DNA from: Incurvaria masculella
Taxonomy: Eukaryota; Arthropoda; Insecta; Lepidoptera; Incurvariidae
Assembly (NCBI GenBank): GCA_946894095.1
Contig: OX335661.1
Location: 17,018,665-17,082,664 of the forward strand
DNA length: 64,000 nt
Reading direction: 5' to 3'
Both the position numbers and the translations under genes were made by a program. Of this stretch, positions 1 to 9,850 are shown piece after piece. Positions within the stretch are counted from its first letter, which is position 1; every line of letters starts with the position of its first letter. The notes beneath the pieces are model-generated. The model was not told the origin of the DNA and searched no databases. It was given only the letters and a program-made list of their open reading frames with translations.

Positions 1-2286
1 GAAGTTGCGGTGAAGCGATGGGGCCCGCGGATACGATAACTTCTCTTCTGGCTCTCGCATTGAACCTTATACCGTTCCTAACATACTCTACGCCGGTCGC
101 TCGCCTGATTTTTGGGTCGATGAGTATCTTCGTGGCTCTGCTCTCGGGAAGTATGTGGAGATTCTGCCGTCTCTTGTGAGGGTGCAAGTACGCCTTTGCT
201 GCGCTGTGTCTGTGTCCTTTCGCGGTTGTAGTTTGGACGTGGCCGAAGCCGAGGCGGCCAGGCGTGTTGTAGTCCAATGTTGGGTTTCCTAAAAGACGAC
301 CAGCTTCTAGAAATGTTTCAGCGAGCCTCGTTCTGAAAACAGCCATAATTGAATTGCTTTGTTCCTTCTATTTTGTATTGTTTCTTCAATATTTGTTTTA
401 TTATAGTTTAAATGGTTTTTGAAAAAGAGATTAGCATTATCACCTGAAAGGAACATGTTCTACGGACAGCTTGCCGCTGCGCCCACGGTATGGACCGTCG
501 TTATACTCTCTCAGCGAAGCTCTTTCTGCTTTAATGAAGTACGGCAAAACGTCCTTAAATGACCTGAAACCGATCATCATGAAAATCATCAGATATACGT
601 AAATCGAAGTTCAGATAGAGCTACGAATAAAAATAGAAAGAAATCGTTTTCATCGGTAACGGTAATTATTGGTCGTCATGATCAGATTATTTCATCGGTT
701 GAATACTACTAGATTGTGTTAATGGTAAGGATTAGACGAGTTTACCATCCGAAGTTGCCATCGGCGGCAATGCGGTCCCAGTCCTCGGCACGACCACGCG
801 TGTACAGCATGTAGTTAATGACGCTGGTGCCGCCGACTGCTCGGCCGCGTGGCCAAAAGCAACGCTGCTGCTCCATGCCTACAGAAAATCAACTGTAAAC
901 TTTCTAATATGTGGGTTGCTCTTTTCAACTGTGACTTCCATTGCAGGTTTCCTGTAGGAGCACTGATTTGGGCACGGAGATCGACGAAATCTTGTATAGG
1001 TGGCAGATATGTTTAATACAATTTCTAATAATTGACCCAAGCGAGAATGTACGCTTCGTTTTCATAAGCTCATCGACTAACTTAGGGTTTACCCACCCAT
1101 GCAAACTCCAGGCTGAAACTCAGTCCTGTACGGCCAGCGGTAGTCTGTGCTTTGGAAGTAGGGAGCTAGTGCCGGTATGTCGGTGAGCAGCATCTCCGGC
1201 TTGCCCGCTTCCAGTAGCAGCACGGTGGCGCGCGGTTTGTCCTCGGTGAGGCGCGAGGCCAGCGCGCTGCCCGCCGAGCCTGCGCCCACTATCACGTAGT
1301 CGTACTCGGCGAGGGGCGCGCGGAACCCTGCAACGTTCACCGGATCAGTTACACCCTGCAGTAGCGTGTTACAAGAAGTGTGCGCACGGCGCTGTAGCCG
1401 GTATGTCGGTGAGCAGCATCTCCGGCTGGCTCGATTCCATCAGCAGCACGGTGGCGCGCGGCTTGTCCTCGGTGAGGCGCGAAGCCAGCGCGCTGCCCGC
1501 CGAGCCCGCGCCCACTATCACGTAGTCGTACTCGGCGAGGGGCGCGCGGAACCCTGCAGCGTGCGCCGGCTCAGTTACACCCTGGACTAGCGTGTTATAT
1601 TCGTCCTCACATTCACACGTCTCGTTTTTACATTGTCCAAAAGCGTGCAGTGTGACCCTGAAGCAACCGTGTCCAGTCAATAGTTGCGAGGTTGCGCAAT
1701 GAACCGGCCGTACGCAGTGACTGCTGACTCTCACCCCAACTCAAGGGAAACTCGGAAAATATTCCTGCCCGTGTTAGAGGTATCCCGTGTGGCGATCCCT
1801 GGTCCAGGGGCCGGTGCCGCCCTATTCCGCCAGTTCTGACCGGCTTTTGGTAAGCAACATCTCCGGCTTGCCCGCTTGCAGCAGCAGCACGGCTTGGCCT
1901 ATATGGCCGATTGTTTAGCCCGTTAAGTAATTACTATTTTGTGTGTTCACATTATTTAACGACGTTTTGGGCCTCAGACATCAGTGTGACCGAATACTAG
2001 TTGAAAAGAACAGAATAAGGCAGCGGTACTGACCGCGCGGGAGAGGGTAGGTGTCCCGCAGGAAGCCGAAGAAGTCGAGTGGGGCGAGGCGCTGCGCCGG
2101 CGCAAGCGTCAGCAGCACGCGGTCCATCATGGGCCCCGGCGGCAGCGGCAGGCCGCTGGTCTCGTTCTCGGTGTCGCGGAACTGCGTGTAGGGGCCGAGC
2201 GGCGTCGCGTACTCCTGCGCGTGCGCACCCCCGTCGCCGTCGGCGCGCGCGCACATCCAGACGACAGCGAGCACTAGAGGGTGCAT
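1..2286 (-). CDS. GMC oxidoreductase gene A (3' truncated by window edge)
   Basis: Secreted FAD-dependent oxidoreductase of the GMC family (glucose dehydrogenase-like; substrate unknown). Exons read on the minus strand: E1 2034-2286, E2 1097-1327, E3 746-878, E4 444-563, E5 1-332 (continues off the window). Junctions follow GT/AG and phases match genes B-D; about 356 residues are visible. E1 starts at an ATG followed by a hydrophobic signal-like stretch ([10 protein letters not shown]) and ends [14 protein letters not shown]2 carries the Rossmann FAD motif VGAGSAGS, E3 the first GMC signature ([14 protein letters not shown]), and E5 reaches the start of the second signature ([10 protein letters not shown]). 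E1 is much more GC-rich than in gene B. A tentative upstream leader exon may lie near 2536-2555 (donor GTAAGA after a TATAAT at about 2577). The E2 donor could alternatively be 4 or more bases further on, but ATGG|GT matches its paralogs. Membership in the family is certain; the specific enzyme activity is not. Confidence 0.88.
1359..1905 (-). repeat. Truncated exon 2 copy plus remnant in intron 1 of gene A
   Basis: Positions 1359-1583 hold one 225 bp copy of the unit found in all four introns 1: exon 2 splice acceptor plus exon 2 through the DIPATAP codons, then a short tail. A decayed fragment of the same unit survives near 1845-1895 (AACATCTCCGGCTTGCCCGC on the plus strand). No donor site follows the copy, so it cannot replace exon 2. 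This is the smallest array in the cluster. Confidence 0.85.
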
Positions 2287-3329
2287 TTTTTGAAACGTTG
2301 ATCGATTATAGGTTCATTTGAATTGTCGTATTAGTTGCGTTATAGATAAATAATTTGGCACGAATATTAACAACACTCTGATAATATTTTTTCACAATTT
2401 CATTTCACCGGTTTGTTATTGAATTGCAATTAATTAAATAATTATTTTCATTGCGTAAAGATTTTTGCTGCATAAAAAGTACTTCGCGTGCGGGAGCATG
2501 TAGGTCACTAGTGCAGTTCTTGTATTGCATCTTACCTTTATATCAGCCTTGATCAGTACAGAGCACTCAAAATTATAAAAACTTAAAATTATATAATCGA
2601 TAAATCATAGCATTTTAATTCTGGGCGGATGGTTTTTGTTTTAGTTTACGATTTTGTATTCTCTATTATTTAACAACATACTAAAAATCGTATTTTTATT
2701 TGTTTGAAATTCTTAAAATGACGCTTTAATAGAATTCATTATTTACTCTTACCATACGATGCCTATGCATTTTATTTGGTTTTACACACCAAATCAACTT
2801 TAGCCAGATTTAACTTTATCTTAAAATTATATTAGTGTATAAGTGTATATGGTTGAATAAATTATTTGTTTTAAAATGTTATGCATAAGACCCAGGTGAC
2901 CTTTTCAAATGGGATCAAATTTTGTGAATCGATGTAATAATTTCACTAAATATTTTTCACTGTCCTATGCGAATATTGCCCACCTTTCCACCACCTTGCC
3001 TGGGTAGGACCCAACCCGATTCCTTCCAAGGCCAAGTATTAGGGGGCGATCACACAAAGTGATAATTCCAGCTGTTTCATGATCAAATTTTTTGTAAAAT
3101 TGCCTTTGGTTATAGCATGTCATTAAAAATCTCTTTTGTATTAAATCGGTTTACTTTACCGCAAGCAAAGCAAAATTCCCTCGAAGACTCACGGAAAAGA
3201 AACCTTAAATGAATAAAAAAATTCCACCATTTACGGACCCAGTATTCAGTCCAATACCCAGTATCCCCCGTACACCACATCTTGCTCACACTCTCCAAGT
3301 CCTCCTATAAATAGCATCATCGACCTTTG
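2287..3329. other. AT-rich intergenic sequence upstream of gene A
   Basis: No ORF or recognisable repeat is supported here. It should contain the promoter of gene A: a TATAAT on the minus strand near 2577, followed by a possible leader exon ending at a GTAAGA donor (2535), is a weak candidate. The segment from about 3000 to 3330 becomes less AT-rich as the LINE approaches. Confidence 0.4.
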
Positions 3330-3429
3330 CTCCCCTAGCCAAGAGTGTCAGCCTCGTCCGGAGTCGACAGCGCAGCCCGCGACACCTCTCACGTCTCCAT
3401 CCAGCTCTTCGTCTGCATCTGCGGCCACA

Positions 3430-4332
3430 ATGGCTCCGAAAAAGAAGAAAAATAAAAAGAAGGCAGCAAAGACCAAGTCTTCTGAGGGAGAAAAAAGGGC
3501 GCGGGCCGACTTACAGAAGGTTACCTCCGGGGCTCCCAAATGTAACCAAAATAAATGTAGAAAAAATAATAGCAATAGTAACAATAGACTAACTCAAGAG
3601 GATGAGAACAAAATCATGAGGCCTAACACCACTGTGCCAAGTCACATGCCCATTCAGGCTACAGTTAAGTCGACAAGCTTGCCAGTAGGTATGCCCGTTA
3701 GACAAGTACTCATTCTGTGTGACGAGCATGGCACTAACATGGCTCAGCGGTATAGTGAGTCGTGTAAGTCGTCGGACTCCATCTCCGCTCTCTGCAAGCC
3801 TGCGGCACCTATCACCGAGATAATTAAGGACTTTCCCCGCAAGGTCAATGGGATGCAGGAAAATGACATTGTTATTTTGCTAGTGGGCAATGCAGGTTCA
3901 AATGCTGATGTGAACATATTTACGAAATGTGTAAATTATGTAGTAGATATGTGTGGACGCAAAAAAATTAAATTATTTATTAGTTCCCTGTTGTATGTGC
4001 CACATTTCACAAATAATTCGCACAACACTAATGCTACTGCCTATAGAACTAATACAAATATATATACACTTACAAACAGTGTACCAAATACTACCTTCTT
4101 AGATTTAAATTCACTATTGAGACCATGTTATAACAAACATGGAGCTCTTAATAACTTGGGACTAAGAGCCCTTGCACACCAAATTCAAAACTGTAATTAT
4201 GTTATGAAAACATCCAATTTAGCATTCATTCCATTGGATGCAAATGCAAACGAAAATGTGCAATCTGATATACATGAAAATAATGGTTCTTTTTTATATT
4301 CAAATCCTCTAAATGTGTCCAACCGAAAGTAA
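3430..4332 (+). CDS. LINE ORF1 protein with SGNH-esterase-like region
   Basis: A 300-residue intact ORF. The N-terminus is a very basic lysine run (residues 2-16, MAPKKKKNKKK), which could bind RNA. Residues about 94-200 resemble the SGNH/GDSL esterase fold seen in CR1-clade ORF1 proteins: a block ILCDEHG in the position of the nucleophile motif, then a hydrophobic strand with VGNAGSN. The usual GDS is CDE here, so the catalytic serine may be missing. The start ATG sits in a good eukaryotic context (cacaATGGC). The 3' end overlaps the start of ORF2 by 20 nt in another frame. The LINE assignment is firm; the esterase-like reading is tentative. Confidence 0.75.
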   Translation: MAPKKKKNKKKAAKTKSSEGEKRARADLQKVTSGAPKCNQNKCRKNNSNSNNRLTQEDENKIMRPNTTVPSHMPIQATVKSTSLPVGMPVRQVLILCDEHGTNMAQRYSESCKSSDSISALCKPAAPITEIIKDFPRKVNGMQENDIVILLVGNAGSNADVNIFTKCVNYVVDMCGRKKIKLFISSLLYVPHFTNNSHNTNATAYRTNTNIYTLTNSVPNTTFLDLNSLLRPCYNKHGALNNLGLRALAHQIQNCNYVMKTSNLAFIPLDANANENVQSDIHENNGSFLYSNPLNVSNRK

Positions 4333-7256
4333 ACAAAAAAATAATAATACAATGTTGGATACTGTAAACTTAAATAGCAGTAAAAAACATTTTCGAGTGG
4401 GTCACCAAAATGTTCAAGGAATGAGAGGAAAATGCCCAATGATAGAATTAACTTTAAAAGAAAATAATTTTGATGTGTTTTGTATTAGTGAATCTTGGAT
4501 TGATGTTAATGAGTTAAATTCCCACCAAATTACAAATTATACAGTAATAAGTAGTAGTCACAGAAAAAACTTTATTAGGGGTGGGACACTAATTCTTGTA
4601 AAAAATGGTTTGAGAGCAAAAAATCGACTGGATATTGTCAATATGTCTATCGAAAAGGTATTTGAAATAAGTTGTATAGAAGTAAGTTCTTTTCTTATTC
4701 TTTCAGTTTACAGGTCTCCTTCAGAAAACATATCGTCATTTTCAGAAAAGCTAGAGGAATGCCTACACAAAATAAGTATTAACAATAACAAGTCAATAAT
4801 ATTATGTGGAGATTTTAATATAAAATTACCTCTAGATAAACAAGGAAAACATGATCTAACAGATTTAATGGATAGTTTTTTGCTCCAACATACCATTTTT
4901 GAGCCGACGAGAGTGACTGACTCATGTGAATCGTGTCTGGATAATATTTTCACTGATGTCAAATACATAGAATCAAAAGTCTTTTTGGGAGTTCAGTCAG
5001 ATCACTATGCTCAACAAATATCCATAAACGATAAATCTAAATGTATAAATAAAACCATAAATCGATCATGCAGGATTATAAATAAGTGTAAAATTGGAGA
5101 TTTAAGTAATGATCTAAAAAACGAATTTCATAAAGTAGATAATAAATTAAATTTTAAACAATTTTATAATCCATTTATTAGATATGTTAATATGCACATG
5201 CCATTAAAAAGAGTACCAAAAATGTATAGAAACAATAGTGCATCATGGACAACCCCTGGCATTCTTATTTCAAAACATAAATTGTTTACTTTGTATGACT
5301 TGTTAAAACTTAATAATAACCCAGGTCTTAGATCGTATGTATCGCTATATAGTAAAATATTTAAACAAGTTACTATGAAGGCAAAACAAATTTTCCTAAA
5401 AAATAAATTAATAAACTCAGATAATAAAATAAAAATGGCTTGGACTATAATAAAGGATGAAACGGGCAAATCACCAAAATGTATTGACGCACAATTAGAA
5501 CTCAAAATAGACGAAGAACTTACTACAAATGGACCCGCGGTGGCTAATCATTTCAATAAATATTTTTCTTCAATCGCACAAGATACAACAAAATGTATCC
5601 AATCAAGTTTGGATTTATCATTGGAGCACCTTAAAATGTTTTTGCCACGCAATAAAGACTTCGTGATTTTTGAACCAGTAAGCTATTCTGAGATTGAAAA
5701 AATAATTAGAGACCTTAAGTCTAAAAGATCGCAAGATTTATGGAACCTATCTCCTAATTTGTTAAAGTCCATCTCGGACTGTATTATTGAACCTCTTAGA
5801 ATTGTCATAAATAATTGTCTTGAAGAGGGCACATTTCCGGACTCATTAAAAATTGCTAGGGTTATACCATTGTTTAAAAAAGGATCTCATAATCATGTTG
5901 AGAATTATCGACCTGTGTCTTTACTACCAGTGTTCAGCAAAATTTTTGAAAAAATTCTTGAACAAAAATTAGTAAATTTCTTTGACATTCACACTGTAAT
6001 TAATTATAAACAATTTGGGTTTCGTAAGGGTAGGTCAACAGGAGATGCCATTGCGTCAATGATGAAATCGGTTTTAACTTCTCTAGATAACTCGATGAGT
6101 ACCTACGGCATTTTCTGTGATCTATCAAAAGCATTTGACTGTGTAAATCACGAAATACTGCTAGGGAAACTAGAACATTATGGTGTTAGAGAAAAATAAT
6201 TAAGTATATGTAAATCATATCTATCAAATAGAAAACAAGTCTGTGATGTAAACGGCACTAAGTCTGATGTAGAATCGATCACTATGGGTGATCAATTCAC
6301 CCATAGTGCAGGGCTCAATTCTGGGACCATTGTTCTTTTTGATTTACATTAATGACATTTCAAGCTGCATCGCAACAGACATCGAGATGGTTTTATTTGC
6401 TGATGACATATCATTAATTGTAAAAGATCAAAATATATCGGACCTGCGGGTGTCCTTTATACAAGCCATAAACTCACTAAAATTATGGTTTGAAGCCAAT
6501 AACCTTCTTTTAAATGTAAGTAAAACTAACTTAATGCACTTTGTGCTGGGGACCCAGAAACGCTATGTGAATCATGATGTTTTAAATGCAGCACATGATT
6601 TGTCTTTGAGTATAACTAAGGAAATAACATTTCTTGGTGTAGTATTTGACAATCGTTTTACATGGAAACCACATATTGATAAGCTTGCTGCTAAGCTTAG
6701 CTCTGCATGCTATGCAGTAAAACAAATTAAGGAGCTTTGTGGTTTAGAAGCTGCTAAATCTGTCTATCATGCCTATTTTCACAGCATAATGTCATATGGG
6801 CTGATGTTCTGGGGTGATGCAGCTGAAGTAAATCGTATATTTGTTTTGCAGAAAAGAGCACTGCGATGCATGCTTGGCCAGAGGACGAGAAATTCCTGTA
6901 GAAAGGTGTTTGGTGACGTAGGAATCTTAACTTTGCCAAGTGCTTACGTTTTTCAAAACATCTGCTATGCAAGAAAACATATAAATGATTTCACCCTTAA
7001 CTGTGATGTTCATAACTATAACACAAGACACAAGAACAATGTTAAAGTAATTAGTCATAAATTAGTCAAAACATCTAAGAGTTTTATATGTAACAGTGTT
7101 AGATTTTATAATAAATTGCCCAAAGAGGTGAGAGATTTATCTGAAAATTCTTTTAAAGTTAAGGTTAAGAAGTTGCTAACACATAAGGCTTACTATTGTA
7201 TTAAAGATGCCCTAGCTGATAAATTTGAATTTACTGAGATTTTGACTGCCTGCTGA
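4313..7256 (+). pseudogene. LINE ORF2, endonuclease-reverse transcriptase, disrupted
   Basis: The first segment (4313-6199, 628 residues; the alternative start at 4352 looks more natural) has an endonuclease with the HQNVQG strand, SESWID and GDFNI blocks, ending in SDHYAQ. The reverse transcriptase follows: ARVIPLFKKG, YRPVSLLP, FGFRKGRST and DLSKAFDCVNH. A TAA at 6197-6199 ends it. The reading continues in that frame for about 30 codons, then must shift frame near 6290-6308, where a 29-bp inverted repeat interrupts the conserved QGSILGP block. The second segment (through 7256) holds the FADD catalytic motif and the C-terminal half. One stop plus one frameshift make this copy inactive. A nuclease domain followed by an RT of this kind is diagnostic of a LINE. 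Confidence 0.88.
6280..6308. repeat. Short perfect inverted repeat inside LINE RT
   Basis: Two 12-bp arms (CACTATGGGTGA and its exact reverse complement) flank the 5-base spacer TCAAT. It falls exactly where the conserved reverse transcriptase motif before QGSILGP should be, and the reading frame changes across it. This looks like a local template-switch insertion. Confidence 0.85.
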
Positions 7257-7895
7257 CTGGGTACAAAAAGTATCCTATTATTATTACTATTTTGACTAAT
7301 TTTATTTTTACTAATTTTTGACACCTGATACATTTTGTATCTTTACTACTTTTATGATAAGTACTACTTGTAGTATGAAATTACTAACCAAGCAATTTTG
7401 ATTTGATACAATTTCGTATCAATAATGACGAGGGCTCTATACACCCGAATTTTATTTTTATTTTATTTTAGTTAAGCATTATTAGTTTCTCGGTATTGGT
7501 CAAAATCTCATATAGGAATCTATTATTACTTTATTGATAGGGATGCTCTCAAACCATTATACTCTTAATTGTCTGTAGGTGGTAGCATTTAAAGGGATAT
7601 GTAACTATGTGATCAGCTGTACTGTAGTAGTTTATGACAAAACTCATAGTATTAAAACCTAATGTGCAAGTGTTTCACAGTGTTGTGTTGCCACTGGAGC
7701 AGTGCATCGCTTAAAAGTCCTTGCTTACGGTGACGCTTGGCTCAGGTTATCTCTTTCCCTAAAATATGGTTGAAAGAGGTAATGGCTGTGCCCGGCGTGA
7801 TGCTCGTGAACGGGTGCTGTTTGTGGGGACTGGCCTGCTCCAATTGGCAACATATTAGTTGGAGGGGATTGTCTTTGCAAATAAAATTATATTTG

Positions 7896-9367
7896 TCATG
7901 AACTGTTGCATACGACATGGATATATTTGGTCTGTTAACTATTGTATATAAACTCGATTTTTAAAATAGTTTAATCTTTTCAGTTGATTAGGAGCTGTCA
8001 GTTTTCCAGCTAGTTACAGTGGTCGGCAATTGCATCTTCAATGCATAGGTATCGATTACTTGTAAATGTATTTAGCCACTGAAGGGAGTTCCGAATCTGT
8101 CCGACCTATACAAAGTTTATTTTATACAACACACAAAAATAAGTGGACTTTTAGACACCTATACTTATAAAACAGTACCTACTGTAAATACTACTTTAGT
8201 ACACTAGGGGTGCACCATGGGGGATCCCCCATAGTCCACCCCTGGGGTATTTCCCCATTGTTGTTGTTTCATCCCTTAAGGGGTGAACGAGGTGACAAAG
8301 TTCGTATGGTGTGTCACACAACAGAGAAAAGAAAAAATGTATGAAGATTTTGTTTTGCCTGTTATTTGACTTGCTTTAGATTTTTCTGCAAAACAAAAAC
8401 GTGCAGACACAGATATTTATTGTAGAATATTAGATACCAAATATCAAGCAAATCAGAACAGTGTTTTTCAAATGATTAGTAAACTACGTTTGTATGGGGA
8501 ACATAGCTTACGGGCCGTTCTTAACCATTCATGAAGTCGATGTCCACACATCGGCTAAGCTTTTTGACCACATTTTACCGTGTTCCACTCGAAATCGGCA
8601 ATGTCCCGAGCTGAGATACCCCAGTTGGTTAAAATGAATGTTAAATATTATAGTGCCATCTAATTGTGTATAACGTCTAATCGGTGTTACTACGAAATCA
8701 ATATTCCTGAAATTCTAAAATTGTTTTAGCGGCCACAACTAAGGCATTTTTTTGTTTATTAATTATTCCTTCAAAGTGCATTATATTTGTGTTTGGTTTA
8801 CAAGAAACAATGCACGGATCGGACAGGGTCGGAACTGCGTTAAACAACATTTCCATTGACGTAACATGTGTACTAGGCCGGTTATCAAGTGTGTTCGCAG
8901 CTTTATTTTAATTTCAACTGAATGACCCAAATTCCGTTGGCGAAGTTTGACATAACTGTAATTGACGAAGAAAGCGATTTCATTTCGAGTACGAATAGTT
9001 GGTACCATGCTAAAATTGAGATAAACTTATCTGTAAACACTAAAATCTTTTCAGATTGAATACCAAGCGCCTATGAACAAAAAATACTACGGTTGAACTA
9101 CGTTCTCTTTAGAATGTATGTTAGTTTGGCATGTATATAAGATCAATTAAATATTTAATCTTTCAGAAAAAAAAGGTAAACATAAGTCCTACTTTATAGT
9201 GACTATTGTTCCCATTTGGTAAGTACGTATGGTAATCTAAATAAATTATGAAATACCTTAAACAATTTAGGTGGCTTCTATGTATTTATTAAGAAAATTT
9301 TAGTTATTAAACGCCTCACTCACTCAAAATGGTCTGTAATTTAGTTTGAACAGTCGATCGAAAGATA
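7896..9367. other. Intergenic, with a strong GGGGATCCCC hairpin
   Basis: AT-rich, with no gene seen. At 8206-8243 there is a nested hairpin: outer arms AGGGGTG/CACCCCT around a 16-bp perfect palindrome ATGGGGGATCCCCCAT (8217-8232). It is followed by CCCTTAAGGGGTGA, another short palindromic stretch. The hairpin region is probably a fragment of a dispersed repeat. Confidence 0.5.
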
Positions 9368-9539
9368 CACTTCCGGTTGAAGTAAAATATTAGCAGTCAG
9401 ATTTATTTGACTTTAAGCAACATTTATAGGGTGGAATATACATTTGAACATAATTGAGAACGTCTATTTTGTACTGGTCAAACCATTTAAAGAAAGGATG
9501 TATTTTAATACCATTGATTTTTACTTGTAACCGGAAGTG
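9368..9539. mobile_element. Small MITE with TA target duplication
   Basis: A 172-bp element with terminal inverted repeats CACTTCCGGTT(GA/ACA)AGTAAAA at both ends, flanked on each side by TA (9366-9367 and 9540-9541). The TA duplication and short inverted repeats suit a Tc1/mariner-type nonautonomous element. There is no coding capacity. Confidence 0.7.
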
Positions 9540-9835
9540 TAACATAGGAACTCTGGTCGACTATACACCCATACAATTCCGCAGATTTGGAATTATAAAA
9601 CTTGATAAAAATATGTGGAAACTAGCATACAAATGTCGCACTCACTACGCAAACCAAAGGGCTTCGAAAGCGTAACATCATCGATGAGGTAGGTTTTTTC
9701 CCCAATACATTTGATAAAAAGTTCACCGCTTTAATAAAAACGCCCATTGCAAAAGTATTTTTCGTTTATTAATATTTTTGACAATAATAAGTATTTTTAA
9801 ATAATATGTACAACCAAGTTATCTAAAAGTTACAA

Positions 9836-9841
9836 TTTATT
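9836..9841 (-). promoter_or_regulatory. Candidate poly(A) signal of gene B
   Basis: AATAAA on the minus strand, about 10 nt after the TGA of gene B. A second AATAAA lies at 9762-9767, at a more usual spacing for a short 3' UTR, and may be the one used. Confidence 0.4.
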
Positions 9842-9850
9842 TAAACGTAT

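Larger units (their letters stand above)
3330..7895 (+). mobile_element. Non-LTR retrotransposon (LINE), CR1/Jockey-like, two ORFs
   Basis: A nearly full-length LINE on the plus strand. It has a GC-rich 5' UTR (about 3330-3429), an ORF1 (3430-4332), an ORF2 with an apurinic-type endonuclease and a reverse transcriptase (4313-7256, broken), and a long 3' UTR with an AATAAA-type signal near 7879. The SGNH-like ORF1 and the ORF order fit CR1-type elements; placement is by motif only. There is no clear poly-A tail or target duplication, so both ends are approximate. Its AT-rich codon use contrasts with the GMC exons. It lies between genes A and B in the opposite orientation to them. Confidence 0.85.

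Noticed and set aside
1981..2321. Alternative ORFs over gene A exon 1 (1997-2254 minus, 2079-2321 plus)
   Set aside because: Arg/Ala-rich shadow frames of a GC-rich exon; only the 2286 frame has a signal peptide and the family ending.
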